Below the pieces are notes generated by a model. That model saw only the letters and a program-made list of their open reading frames with translations. It searched no databases and was not told the origin of the DNA. The translations under genes and the position numbers were made by a program. From SBAX01 sp043806315 (lineage in GTDB: Bacteria; Planctomycetota; Phycisphaerae; UBA1845): a DNA stretch of 30,699 nt. Below are positions 1 to 8,884 of this stretch, one piece after another; the first letter of the stretch is position 1; every line of letters begins with the position of its first letter. The DNA is taken from positions 1 through 30,699 of the forward strand of contig JAZDHF010000126.1 of the NCBI GenBank assembly GCA_043806315.1. Reading direction: 5' to 3'.

Positions 1-27
1 TGGGGTTGGTGACGTACCGCTCGTCTA

Positions 28-84
28 CCCAGGGTAGCGCCTTCGGCGCAACCCTGGGCTTCATGCCGGAACCCCTTCGGGGTT
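28..84. repeat. Two adjacent palindromic repeats at the window start
   Basis: Bases 28-35 (cccagggt) pair with 51-58 (accctggg), and an inner stem of five bases (37-41 with 45-49) closes on a three-base loop. A second hairpin follows at 70-84 with arms aaccc-c and g-gggtt. The rest of 1-238 has no convincing gene. Such compact double hairpins are typical of interspersed REP-like elements rather than of a terminator, because no T-run follows. Confidence 0.6.
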
Positions 85-238
85 GACGCAAACCGGGGCA
101 GCGGCGATCCGCCAAATGTCCGCCTAAACTGTCACGGACCCGGCGGCCAAGCCCCTCAGAGCCTCCGCCGTCCCATCGCCTGCCCACACCCGCCGGCGAT
201 CATACCAAGGCTGTCAAGCCGCGTTTCACCACAAGTCG

Positions 239-3200
239 TTAGTGGCACGGCGGGCTGCAGTAATACGGGAAGCCCTTAAAGGCGTCGACCACCACGACCA
301 CGTCGATGGCGTCGATGATGCCATTCGGCTGAGGCGGCGTAGGACACGCGGCGAGGTTCGCAGCCTCAAAGGAGGCATAGCCTGGCATGTTGAAAAAGCC
401 CTTGTAGGCGTCGACCATGAGCACAACGTCGATTGCATCGACGTCGTTGTCATGGTCCAGGTCACCCCATAGCCAAGTGCTGTCGATCCCGGGCGCGGAT
501 CGGTAGGCGCCGCATTCCGCCTCAACGTGGTAGACGGTGCTGGGAACGATGTCTGGGTCCTGGACGATGATTGCCCCCCACTCGGAGGGCAACTTGGACA
601 CTTTGCTGGCGGGCGGCACCAACCGCCCACTCGCGTCGATATAATCGTCCAAACACGGCCAGTTCGGCGAGGTAACGTGCAGGGCCACCGGCGCCGCGGC
701 GAAGGCGGCTTGGGGTGTTACCCGCAGATAACGACCGCTGATCCCCTCGACGATGGGAGGCACGATCGCCGGGGTCCCCACACAGATGCCCGTCGCGCAC
801 TGGTCGTTGCCCGTGCAAACGTCCACGTCGTCGCACGCCGTCCCATCGGCTTCGAGGTTGTCCTGGCAACCGCCCAGGCCGTCGCATGTGTCCGGGTGGT
901 TGCATTCGCTGTCCGACGGATCGCCGCAGGCGTGACCCGCGCCCTCCAGATTCGGAGCGCAGCCCCCGCCGCCGTCGCAGGTGTCCGGATTATCGCACTC
1001 CGTATCGCTCGGGTCGCCGCAGGCCAAGCCGGCAGGCTCCGGCGGATGCGTACAGAGGCCGGTTTGGCAAAAGTCCTTCGTGCAGACGTTGGCGGGAACT
1101 TCGTCCGAACAGGGGATCCCGTCAGGCTTGAAGTTGACCTCGCAGATGCCGGTGCCGTCACAGGCGTCGGGGCTGTCGCACTCGGTGTCCGCGTGGTTGC
1201 CGCAGGCGCTGCCCTCCGCACGAGGCGACCATTGGGTCGTGGACACGTCGGGTATGCACGCTTGGCAATCGTTGGACGGGTTAAGGTCGTAAGCTCCATA
1301 GCACACGCCGTCGATCAAGCAGTCGTCGACGGGTCGAATGTTCAAGACGATCGGTCCTTTGTTGTCTTCGAAGCCGGCCACGCGGAGGAGGTACGTCGTA
1401 CCGGGCATGGTGCCGAAGTTCAGGGCCGATTGCAGCCCGACGCCGCTGTCGTCGTCGCATGCGAGTTCTGTCCCCCCGTTCAGCGGACACTTGTTGTACA
1501 CGCTCAAGACGGTGTCGTTCGACGGCGCCAGGGCGCTCCCGGTGGTGCTGGCGAAGGTGGTGCCGTTGCACGTGGAGGTGAACTTGAACCAGACGTCGTG
1601 ATTGGAGTCGGGCTGGCAGGAGGCCTCGCCGTCGTCTGCGCCGGCGCTGCTATTGTTGCTGGTGTTGACGCCGACAATGACGGGGACGGCGTACCCGCAT
1701 TGGTCGTTGCACTGCACATCCTCCACTCCGCGGCAGACTCCGCCGGTGCACGTATCGAACCCGATGCCCTCCCGACCGGTGCCGGTGCAGGCGTTCCCGT
1801 CGTTGCAGAGGCTACCGTCGGGCCGGACTGACCACGAGGTGCCGCTCAGAGTGGGGTTACATTCTTCGCACGTGTTGCCGGGTCGCAGATCGCCGGCGAG
1901 ATAGCAGACGCCGTCGATCAGGCATTTGCCGGCCTGCAGAATGTGGTCGCATCGACCGGCGCCTTCGTTGCAGGAGTCGGTCGTGCAGGTAAGCAGGTCG
2001 GCGCAATCTCGAGGCGTCCCGCCGGTGCAGACGGCGGTGCTGCACCGTTCCCCGACGGTGCAAAACAGGTTGTCGCTGCAGGCAAGGCCGTTGGGCTCGT
2101 TGTTGGGAAGGCAGATTGCGGATACGAGACCATTGCATGTATCGGGATTGTCGCAGGCGGTGTCGGAATGATCCCCGCACGGCGTGCCCGCGGGACGGAT
2201 GTTATCCACACAGTGGCCCGCATTGTCGCAGGTGTCGGCCCCGTTGCACTCCGTATTCGTTGAACTGCCGCAGGACGTTCCCGCCGGCTCCAGCCGGGCC
2301 AGGCAGTTACCGGCGCCGTCGCACGAGTCCGGCTTGTCGCACTGCGAATTCTGCGCATTGCCGCAGGGCGTGTTGACCGCCGAGCTCGGGTGCGTGACCT
2401 GCCCGGTGGCCGTGTTGCACACGTCGTCCGTGCACTGAATGCCGTCGGAGAGCAACGTCAGTGTGCCATTGGCCGGATTGCAGCAGTGCGTCGCGGCGTT
2501 GTAGTTGTTGGTGTTCGAGCAGGTGCCGTTCGCATTGCACACGTCCGTCGTGCAGGCGTTGTTGTCGTCGCAATTCGCGTTCGTGGTGCACTGAATGATG
2601 ATTTTCACCGGGGTCACAATGGTCGGCGTGATCTCGTTGTTGTTACCATCGCCCATCAAGGTGTCGAGCCCTTCCATGAAACCGACGGTGTAGGTCCCCG
2701 TGGCGCCGGGCGGCACGTCGAGGATCAAGTCTCCGCCGTACTTGGCGACGCCGGGGTCTAGCTGGGTGCCCAAGTTCCGAATAGCAAAGTAGCGGTAATT
2801 GAGCGAACTGATGTCTGCGCCGAAGGCGGCGAGGGCATTCGGGTAGAACACAAAGTTGGGGCGGAAGCGATCAAGAAACCCCGGCTCGCAAAATTGCCCC
2901 GATCCGGGCGGAACGTTACAGTAGGACTCGGGTCCGAAGGTGACATAACAATCGTCGTTGTTCAGATCACAAGGCTGCACCGCCGGAGCAATGCAGGCGC
3001 CGATGCCGTTGCAGTAACCCGACGAGTCGATCTTCGCTGCGTAGAACTTCAGCCGACTCGGGCCCCAATTCTTCATCTGAATCTCGAGGAAGACGCGCTG
3101 CGGCACCCCCGTCAGGCGGATCTCGTTGCCGACGATGGAGTACGTCCCGCTCGCCCGGATCGGCGTCATGACGAACTCCGCACCCTGGACGCCGACCGCC

Positions 3201-3253
3201 AGCCCTGCGACCCAACAGCAAGCCCACAAACTCGCCCGTGAAATTGTCCTCAT
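239..3253 (-). CDS. Secreted cysteine-rich repeat protein with C-terminal dockerin-like domain
   Basis: The gene encodes about 1004 residues. I place the start at 3253 because GGAGG lies seven bases upstream and the protein then begins with a classic signal peptide (basic start, hydrophobic core, cleavage near VQGA, residue 24). A longer reading frame exists but its first 104 residues look like non-coding translation. Residues about 25-220 form an N-terminal domain. A long cysteine-rich part follows, built of units resembling CGxxxDxECDxPDxCDGxGxC. A possible beta-sandwich (PPC-like) insert near the middle carries DVWFKFTS and YLLRVAGF. The last 77 residues have two Asp/Asn-rich loops (GDLDHDNDVDAIDVV and NGIIDAIDVVVVVDAF) like a type I dockerin. 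It is probably exported and calcium-stabilised; the actual function is unknown. Dockerin-tailed proteins without cellulosomes are common in planctomycetes. Confidence 0.85.
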   Translation of the reverse strand: MRTISRASLWACCWVAGLAVGVQGAEFVMTPIRASGTYSIVGNEIRLTGVPQRVFLEIQMKNWGPSRLKFYAAKIDSSGYCNGIGACIAPAVQPCDLNNDDCYVTFGPESYCNVPPGSGQFCEPGFLDRFRPNFVFYPNALAAFGADISSLNYRYFAIRNLGTQLDPGVAKYGGDLILDVPPGATGTYTVGFMEGLDTLMGDGNNNEITPTIVTPVKIIIQCTTNANCDDNNACTTDVCNANGTCSNTNNYNAATHCCNPANGTLTLLSDGIQCTDDVCNTATGQVTHPSSAVNTPCGNAQNSQCDKPDSCDGAGNCLARLEPAGTSCGSSTNTECNGADTCDNAGHCVDNIRPAGTPCGDHSDTACDNPDTCNGLVSAICLPNNEPNGLACSDNLFCTVGERCSTAVCTGGTPRDCADLLTCTTDSCNEGAGRCDHILQAGKCLIDGVCYLAGDLRPGNTCEECNPTLSGTSWSVRPDGSLCNDGNACTGTGREGIGFDTCTGGVCRGVEDVQCNDQCGYAVPVIVGVNTSNNSSAGADDGEASCQPDSNHDVWFKFTSTCNGTTFASTTGSALAPSNDTVLSVYNKCPLNGGTELACDDDSGVGLQSALNFGTMPGTTYLLRVAGFEDNKGPIVLNIRPVDDCLIDGVCYGAYDLNPSNDCQACIPDVSTTQWSPRAEGSACGNHADTECDSPDACDGTGICEVNFKPDGIPCSDEVPANVCTKDFCQTGLCTHPPEPAGLACGDPSDTECDNPDTCDGGGGCAPNLEGAGHACGDPSDSECNHPDTCDGLGGCQDNLEADGTACDDVDVCTGNDQCATGICVGTPAIVPPIVEGISGRYLRVTPQAAFAAAPVALHVTSPNWPCLDDYIDASGRLVPPASKVSKLPSEWGAIIVQDPDIVPSTVYHVEAECGAYRSAPGIDSTWLWGDLDHDNDVDAIDVVLMVDAYKGFFNMPGYASFEAANLAACPTPPQPNGIIDAIDVVVVVDAFKGFPYYCSPPCH

Positions 3254-3469
3254 CGATCCGTCCTCCACCGAATGTAAATGCCGCGCGCTCCCCCAGGCAT
3301 CCGCCCGATCCGCCCCCGTTCGTTCCTTCCCCGAGTCGTCAAAACTCAGAGGAAGCGACCGTCTCGGCGACACGCCGCCAACTACGCATTCGAAATCCGT
3401 CGACCCTCCCCATGCGGTCGTGGCTTGGCGCACATACCCACGGCCGCCGGGGAATCTCGGGACAATGCT

Positions 3470-3498
3470 CCTATAACCGATTCCCCAACCGTTGTCCA
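3470..3498 (-). promoter_or_regulatory. Possible sigma70-type promoter for the cysteine-rich secreted protein
   Basis: Read on the minus strand, TGGACA (3493-3498) and TATAGG (3470-3475) are separated by 17 bases. This would give a leader of about 210 bases before the start at 3253. The whole 3254-3645 stretch has no gene that I can support. The match is reasonable but not decisive in GC-rich DNA. Confidence 0.3.
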
Positions 3499-3645
3499 GT
3501 GCAAAAACGGTTTTCAGTATGTTGGCAGCGAGAAGATTTACATTCGAGCAGCGAAAAATATCCACATTCCGGCTGTCAACCCGTACTCCGTTCGGTCAAC
3601 GACCGTCCGCGAGCGACGGCTCCTTGCGTTCCGACGAGGCGGACG

Positions 3646-4341
3646 TCACGTTCCGGGGGTGTTGCCGTAGAGGGAGATTTGGAGTCGAGGGCAAAATCGG
3701 TAGCCGTGTTGCTTGCAGAGGTCGGCGACCCAACGCCCGCGGGCGACGAACTCCTCGTGAGTGACACCTTGTGGCATCAACAGGATGTTGGCGGGTTCCA
3801 CGTGGCCGAGCTGGGCGACGATCGAGTCAATTTCCGTCAGGTCCTCGGGCGCATCGACGACGAACTTGAGCTGATAGTCGGGCATGGCCAGAAACCGCCG
3901 GATGGTGTCGAGGTTGAGCCGACGGTCTTCATGGGCGTCGGCGTGCCGTCCCTTGGCACGCGTCCACGGCGTCGAAGAGCCGAGCTTGGGACTCACGCTC
4001 GCAAGGTCGCAGACGATATCCTTCCAGACGGTCGCGGCGGTTTCGAGGGTGAGGTGGTAGCCGCCCTCCTTCAACCGGCGGGTCAGCTCCTCGACGCCCT
4101 CGGCGATCATCGGTTCGCCGCCGGTGAGCACGACGTGCGTGCCGGAAAAGTCGGTGAGGCGGTCAAGGATTTCGTCGATCGCCATCGCTTGGCCGACCGG
4201 CGCCCACGAGGTGGACGGGCTGTCGCACCAGGTGCAGCGCAGATTGCACCCCGTCGTGCGAATGAAGACGCTGGGCACGCCGGCGAGCTTGCCCTCGCCC
4301 TGGATGCTGTAGAAGATCTCGCTGATCTTCACCTCATTCAC
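3646..4341 (-). CDS. queE: 7-carboxy-7-deazaguanine synthase
   Basis: QueE is a radical SAM enzyme that converts 6-carboxytetrahydropterin to 7-carboxy-7-deazaguanine in the queuosine and preQ0 pathway. The 231-residue protein shows the family start (KISEIFYSIQGEG), the cluster motif C32-N-L-R-C36-T-W-C39 (CxxxCxxC) and the SAM-contact motif TGGEPM near residue 96, and its length is normal. The start is GTG. A second GTG nine bases further in (4332) has GGTGA six bases upstream and would begin at KISEIF, as many family members do, so the first three residues are uncertain. A palindromic repeat begins only a few bases upstream of the start and may have replaced the native leader. queG of the same pathway lies at 20857 in this window, so the cell probably makes queuosine. 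Confidence 0.93.
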   Translation of the reverse strand: MNEVKISEIFYSIQGEGKLAGVPSVFIRTTGCNLRCTWCDSPSTSWAPVGQAMAIDEILDRLTDFSGTHVVLTGGEPMIAEGVEELTRRLKEGGYHLTLETAATVWKDIVCDLASVSPKLGSSTPWTRAKGRHADAHEDRRLNLDTIRRFLAMPDYQLKFVVDAPEDLTEIDSIVAQLGHVEPANILLMPQGVTHEEFVARGRWVADLCKQHGYRFCPRLQISLYGNTPGT

Positions 4342-4345
4342 CGTG

Positions 4346-4399
4346 CTGAGCGAAGCGAAGCATCTTCGCCCACGAGACCAGACCCTTCGCTTCGCTCAG
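4346..4399. repeat. Palindromic repeat with 15-bp perfect arms (copy 1 of the ctgagcg-family)
   Basis: The arm ctgagcgaagcgaag (4346-4360) is the exact reverse complement of 4385-4399, with a 24-base spacer. A second member lies at 18808-18874. It fills the short gap between the lipoprotein gene stop and the queE start. Confidence 0.75.
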
Positions 4400-4412
4400 G
4401 GTGACAAGCGCC

Positions 4413-7106
4413 TCACTTTCCCGCCGCGGTGACGCGGAAGGTAAACGAGCCGAGCGACGAGTCGGCGCTCAGCCCGGCGGAAAAGGAAATCGTATAGGTT
4501 CCGTCCGCGGGGAGCACATGCGCACGAGTGGCGAAGGACGAGCCGTCGAAGTAGAGCGGTTCCGATTCGACAACCTTCGCGCCGTCCGGACCGGTGATCG
4601 TCACCAGCACGGGAGTGGGTCCGCCAGTGGAGAGTCCCTCGATCGTCGCCGTCTGGCCGGCGCCGGCGACGAACGTGTAGGTGATCGCTTCGCCGATTTG
4701 GTCGATGACGGCCGTCGCTTCGGTGCCCAACGGGTAGGGCGAGACTTGCGTGGTCGGGGCGAGGTGGACGACCATCGTGTACGCGGGGAACTCGCCCTCG
4801 AAGGGCGTCACCAAGAGACGATAGATGCCCGTCTGTTGCAGGTCGAACGCTTCATCGCCGGTTCCGGGGGCTTGGGCCTGGAAGTCGGCGCGCGGCGCAG
4901 TCGATCCGTCCGGGGCGAGAAGCGCGTAGGAGAACATCGTCCCGCCGGGGTCGCAGCAGGGTCTCTCCACGGCGACACGCTGACCCTGCCGCCCATCGAA
5001 GAGGATCACCGCCGCTTGCGTAGCGACATCGAAGGCTCCTTCGATCGGCGATCCGAAATCAAGAAGCGTCGGGTTCGGCGTCATGGAGAAGGCGTAGGGC
5101 ACTTTTTCGTCGGCGTCGATGTCCGCGGCGTAGACCTCGAACGCGAAGGACTCCTCGTTCGTGAGATTCACGACGTCGAATCCGCCGCGGCGGGCGACCG
5201 CGACAGCCCCGTCGGGCGTCGATAGTCCGGCCAGCGCCGGCCCGTCGGCGGCGAACGCCGCCCGCAAGCCCTGCCGCTGGGGTGCATGGAGCGTCCAAAG
5301 GTGAACCGGGGCGTCCGCGGTCAGCGTCCCCGACTCAAACTGACCCGGCGGTAGGGCGCGGGTTTCGATGCCGGCCGTCAAGGCGAGCCAACCGGAGGAG
5401 CGCAGGGCCTCGACAAGCTTCGTTTCCGCCACAGGGATGCTCGTCAGTTGAAGCGACGGATTCATGGCCACGATGAGGCATTCCTCGTGCAAGCGTCCGT
5501 TGGACTCACCGAGGTCGAACGCGGCGACGCCGCCCGTGGCGATAGCGACACGCGTCGTACCCACCCGGTCGCAGACCCGTTGCAGCGTGGTCGCTCCGCC
5601 CGGGTCGTCCGTGCCGGAGGGTAGACTGACCGCGCTCACCATTGCGCTCGCCGTCTGCTCCAGTCGATGCAGGCCGTCGACGAGCGCATCGTAGGCGTCG
5701 ATGGGCGATGCGAAGGGGGCGAAGTCGCGATAGGCCCTGTTGAACTCTTGGGCCACGGCGTGGAAGGCGCTAAGCGCGTCCGTGGTCAGCGGCTGCGCGT
5801 CGGCGTAGAAGGGTGCGAGCGCGGCCGTCGCGGCGCTGAGTCGATCGTACCGCGATGCGTATTCCCGAACGTTCGCAGCGGCGTCGGCGAGCCGGGTCTC
5901 GAAGTCGTCCACAGCCGCCGTGAGCGCCTCGGCATCGCCGGTGCACACGACCACGTCCTTGCAGGCCACCCGCAGTTGGGCGATCCCGATGGACAGGTCC
6001 TCAAGGGAGCCAACACTCCGGTAAAGGGTCTGATACTCTCCGGCACCGTCGCGGGCGGTCGCGACCAGGTTGGCGCTGATCTGCCGGATGGTGTCGGCCT
6101 GCGTAGCAGAGTTTCCGATGGCGCCCAAGGCCGCGTCGAGCCGCCCGAAGAGCGTTCGAGCGCCGGGCACGCGGACGGCGTCGGCGGATTGAACGTCGCG
6201 AAGGAGGGCCGCGGCGGCGGCAAGGCATCCGCGGGCGGCGTCCGCGTTCTCGCCGGGGCAGGGTTCGCGGACGGACAGTTCCAACTCGGTAAAGAAGTGC
6301 CACCCCGAGACACGCACGCCGCCGGCGGTGGTGGTGATCCGGCCTCGATCGTGTTTGCCCACGCCGTCGCTGACGAACTCCCCGCTGTGGCCGTCCAACG
6401 ACCAGAGCGATCGAAAGACGGACGTTGCATCGCCGGTCGATTCCGGGACGGTGAGCCGCACGGGAACCGGGAAGTCGATCCCCGCCGGTTGCAGGGTGAG
6501 GACGGCGCGCGTGCGCCCCTCGAATCTCGCGGGGAGTGCGATCGGCGTCCGATCCGGGGCGACGTTGACGATGGCGATCGGTCCTTCGTAGGGCTGTCCG
6601 CCGAGCCGCGCCCCGCCCGCGGGGATTTCGACGGTGACGCCGTCGCCGCTGGTCGCGGTGGTGACACCGTCCGGCACGATCGTGCGCTGCGAAGCGTTGG
6701 GGACGAACGGCAGATAGATGGGCCGCTCGAGAACGCGCTTCTCCTCCTCGGCAAGGTTCAGCGAGGTGAAGAACTGGGCGTACTTTCCGTCGCCAGCTTG
6801 GACGCCGCTCCCGTCCGCGGCGAACGGCTGGGGACCGGCCGGTACATTCGAGAGCATGAAGGAGCCGTCGACGTTGGAGTACGCCTGGGCGTCACCGAGC
6901 GACAGCCTCACGCCGCCCAAGGGCAACGGCGTTTCGCCCTCCGCGGATCTCACCACCCCGATGAGCTGGGCGGTGCCCGTTCCCGGCCGCGCCGCCAGCG
7001 GATCGACCGGCGCCGGCGGAGGTCCGTTGGTGATCGTGCAGGCGGTGAGGGTGAGGGGGAATAGAAAGCCCAGGCCGACCGAGGGGCGGCGTCGTAAGGA
7101 TCGCAT
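4413..7106 (-). CDS. Large lipoprotein with a carboxypeptidase-regulatory-like domain
   Basis: The gene encodes about 897 residues. I chose the ATG at 7106 because GGAGG lies eight bases upstream; a TTG directly before it (7109) is the alternative. The N-terminus is a lipoprotein signal with lipobox LTAC, so Cys23 would be lipidated. Residues about 45-130 (QLIGVVRSAEG, GGVRLSLGD, NVDGSFMLSNVPAG) resemble the carboxypeptidase regulatory-like fold. Residues about 145-220 (TVEIPAGGARL, PIAIVNVAP, VPVRLTVPE) resemble a ZU5-like beta domain. A helical alanine-rich middle follows and the C-terminal third looks like beta-sandwich (PPC-like) modules. It is probably anchored in a membrane and faces outward; substrate and role are unknown. 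The gene stands alone between queE and the RCC1-like gene. Confidence 0.82.
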   Translation of the reverse strand: MRSLRRRPSVGLGFLFPLTLTACTITNGPPPAPVDPLAARPGTGTAQLIGVVRSAEGETPLPLGGVRLSLGDAQAYSNVDGSFMLSNVPAGPQPFAADGSGVQAGDGKYAQFFTSLNLAEEEKRVLERPIYLPFVPNASQRTIVPDGVTTATSGDGVTVEIPAGGARLGGQPYEGPIAIVNVAPDRTPIALPARFEGRTRAVLTLQPAGIDFPVPVRLTVPESTGDATSVFRSLWSLDGHSGEFVSDGVGKHDRGRITTTAGGVRVSGWHFFTELELSVREPCPGENADAARGCLAAAAALLRDVQSADAVRVPGARTLFGRLDAALGAIGNSATQADTIRQISANLVATARDGAGEYQTLYRSVGSLEDLSIGIAQLRVACKDVVVCTGDAEALTAAVDDFETRLADAAANVREYASRYDRLSAATAALAPFYADAQPLTTDALSAFHAVAQEFNRAYRDFAPFASPIDAYDALVDGLHRLEQTASAMVSAVSLPSGTDDPGGATTLQRVCDRVGTTRVAIATGGVAAFDLGESNGRLHEECLIVAMNPSLQLTSIPVAETKLVEALRSSGWLALTAGIETRALPPGQFESGTLTADAPVHLWTLHAPQRQGLRAAFAADGPALAGLSTPDGAVAVARRGGFDVVNLTNEESFAFEVYAADIDADEKVPYAFSMTPNPTLLDFGSPIEGAFDVATQAAVILFDGRQGQRVAVERPCCDPGGTMFSYALLAPDGSTAPRADFQAQAPGTGDEAFDLQQTGIYRLLVTPFEGEFPAYTMVVHLAPTTQVSPYPLGTEATAVIDQIGEAITYTFVAGAGQTATIEGLSTGGPTPVLVTITGPDGAKVVESEPLYFDGSSFATRAHVLPADGTYTISFSAGLSADSSLGSFTFRVTAAGK

Positions 7107-7248
7107 CAAATTGAGCCTCCATGCTGCGGATCGCGGTATCCGACCGGGATGTTCTAATCAGGGGGCGACCTGATTGCAACGCAGAACCCTGTCGCGGCGC
7201 GCCGAAACGCCGGGCTAATCAGAGCCGGGAGCGGCAGCGACCGGATTC

Positions 7249-8382
7249 CTACGGGCGCGGCCCGGTAAAGACGTTCTGCCAAACGGCCAAATCGCGTAGG
7301 TCCACGTCGTCATCCGTGTCAACGTCGAAGAACGGCCACCCGGTCAGTTGCGGCTCGGCGGCGGGCCCGAGCAGATAGTCCGCAAACACCGTGAAGTCCG
7401 CCCGGTCCACGTCGCCGTCGCCATCGGCATCTCCCATCACTCGCCTGATGGCGAGACTGTTGTACGTGCCCGCGGCGACGGCGACGAAACCCGTGTTGGG
7501 CACGGGAACGTTGCTTTGACCGTAGCGGTTGGCTCCCCACGCCGCGATGGACCCGTCGGCTTTGAGACCCAGACTGTGGGCATAGCCCGCGGCGACGGAG
7601 ACAAAACCGGCGTTGGGCGCGGGGACGTTGGTTTGACCGACGAAGTTGCCTCCCCACGCCCTGATGGACCCGTCGGCCTTGAGACCCACACTGTGGTACC
7701 CGCCCCCGGCGACGGCGAGGAAATCCGTGTTGGGCGCGGGGACGTCGGTTTCACCGTCGCCGTTGTCTCCCCACGCGACGATGGACCCGTCGGGCTTGAC
7801 ACCCAGACTGTGAGCGTTGCCCGCGGCGACGGCCACGAAACCCGTGTTGGGCACGGGGACGTTGCATTGACCGTAGTTGTAGGGAGACCCGCACCCCCAC
7901 GCGACGATGGACCCGTCGGCCTTGAGACCCAGACTGTGAGCATCGCCGGCGGCGATGCCAATGAAACCGGCGTTGGGAGCAGGAACATCGGTCTGACCGA
8001 AGGCGTTGCCTCCCCACGCCACGATGGACCCGTCGGCCTTGAGACCCACACTGTGCCAGTAGCCCGCGGCGACGGCGACGAAACCGCTGTTGGGCGCGGG
8101 GACGTTGGTTTGACCGTACCCGTTCCATCCCCACGCCACGATGGACCCGTCGGCCTTGAGACCCAGGCTGTGGTATCGCCCTGCGGCGACGGCGACGAAA
8201 TCTTGGGAGAGGTCGCCGCCGCCGACCTGCAATCCCCAGCCGACGATCGCCCCTTGCGGCGGTTCTCCGCGAGCGATACCGGACAGTGTGAACGTCGCGC
8301 CGACGCAGGCGAAAACGACGATACAAGCGCCGCGGATTGCTCCACGACCCCGACGCGAGCTTTCTCGAATTGCCGGTTTCAT
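7249..8382 (-). CDS. Secreted RCC1-like repeat protein with C-terminal dockerin-like domain
   Basis: The gene encodes about 377 residues. The start at 8382 has GGGAGG five to six bases upstream and gives a basic N-terminus plus a hydrophobic export segment; the upstream 20 codons look non-coding. The body consists of six nearly identical units of about 39 residues (pattern AVAAGxxHSLGLKADGSI then AWGxNxxGQTNVPAPN), with a seventh partial one ending NSLAIRR. These are bacterial RCC1/BLIP-II-like blades, which fold as a seven-bladed propeller, so the count fits. The tail, GDADGDGDVDRADF then DVDTDDDVDLRDL, holds two calcium loops of a dockerin-like domain. The protein is probably exported. The ligand is unknown. 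The repeats are also strikingly alike at DNA level, which suggests recent duplication or gene conversion. Confidence 0.87.
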   Translation of the reverse strand: MKPAIRESSRRGRGAIRGACIVVFACVGATFTLSGIARGEPPQGAIVGWGLQVGGGDLSQDFVAVAAGRYHSLGLKADGSIVAWGWNGYGQTNVPAPNSGFVAVAAGYWHSVGLKADGSIVAWGGNAFGQTDVPAPNAGFIGIAAGDAHSLGLKADGSIVAWGCGSPYNYGQCNVPVPNTGFVAVAAGNAHSLGVKPDGSIVAWGDNGDGETDVPAPNTDFLAVAGGGYHSVGLKADGSIRAWGGNFVGQTNVPAPNAGFVSVAAGYAHSLGLKADGSIAAWGANRYGQSNVPVPNTGFVAVAAGTYNSLAIRRVMGDADGDGDVDRADFTVFADYLLGPAAEPQLTGWPFFDVDTDDDVDLRDLAVWQNVFTGPRP

Positions 8383-8566
8383 GAATCCCTCCCGAAGATG
8401 GTCACCGTACCCAATTGCGGCGATCGAGAAGACAAAGCCCATTGTAACGACAGGGGTCCGGGCAAATCAAGCCCCCGACCTGCCTGATTTCGGTGTTTCC
8501 GGTCCGCCTCACGGTCGCGGCTCGGATATGTGGGGCCGCTCCATGCTGTCGCGGTACTGATCGAAC

Positions 8567-8812
8567 GGGACCGCCCTTTCCACAGGCCGGAGGCCTGTTC
8601 TAACATAGCCGGTGGCAAGTCCGCCGCAGGCGGACGCCGCCACCGGTCAGCGGTCACCGCGAGAAAAGTCGACCCTGTAAGGGTCGTCTGGGTTCCCGGG
8701 ATACACGTCCGAGACGAGCCTTTCAGGCTCGAATGGGAAATGGGATCGCCCGCGAACCGTGGGCGTCGCTTCGCTATGCCCACGGCTATGGTAGACTGGC
8801 CTTTCAGGGCGG
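8567..8812. repeat. Array of consecutive perfect hairpins (candidate composite non-coding element)
   Basis: Five hairpins follow each other: 8583-8597 (caggcc/ggcctg), 8609-8646 (outer ccggtggc/gccaccgg, inner gtccgcc/ggcggac), 8670-8686 (cgaccc/gggtcg), 8715-8731 (cgagcct/aggctcg) and 8757-8785 (ccgtgggc/gcccacgg). The outer ends, ccgccctttcc near 8571 and ggcctttcagggcgg near 8798, are roughly inverted, which suggests one element. The open frames across this region (8379-9042) are low-complexity and I do not believe them. Bases 8383-8566 contain nothing else that I recognise. Confidence 0.6.
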
Positions 8813-8884
8813 GCGGCTGTTTGGAGGATGTTTACCCCCGAACTCGACGCCGCCCCATTTCAGTCGGATGTTTGGGGGCGGCGG

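Noticed and set aside
527..1831. 434-residue plus-strand frame opposite the cysteine-rich gene
   Set aside because: It is an antisense shadow in GC-rich DNA: Val/Ala/Arg-rich, no motif, while the minus-strand gene has signal peptide, repeats and dockerin.
5667..7064. 465-residue plus-strand frame opposite the lipoprotein gene
   Set aside because: Antisense shadow; no start signal and Gly/Arg/Val-biased composition.
7348..8487. Frames on both strands over the RCC1-like gene, and the regular repeats as a possible CRISPR array
   Set aside because: The period of about 117 bases has no short conserved repeat with unique spacers; the repeats are coding blades with the reading frame kept.
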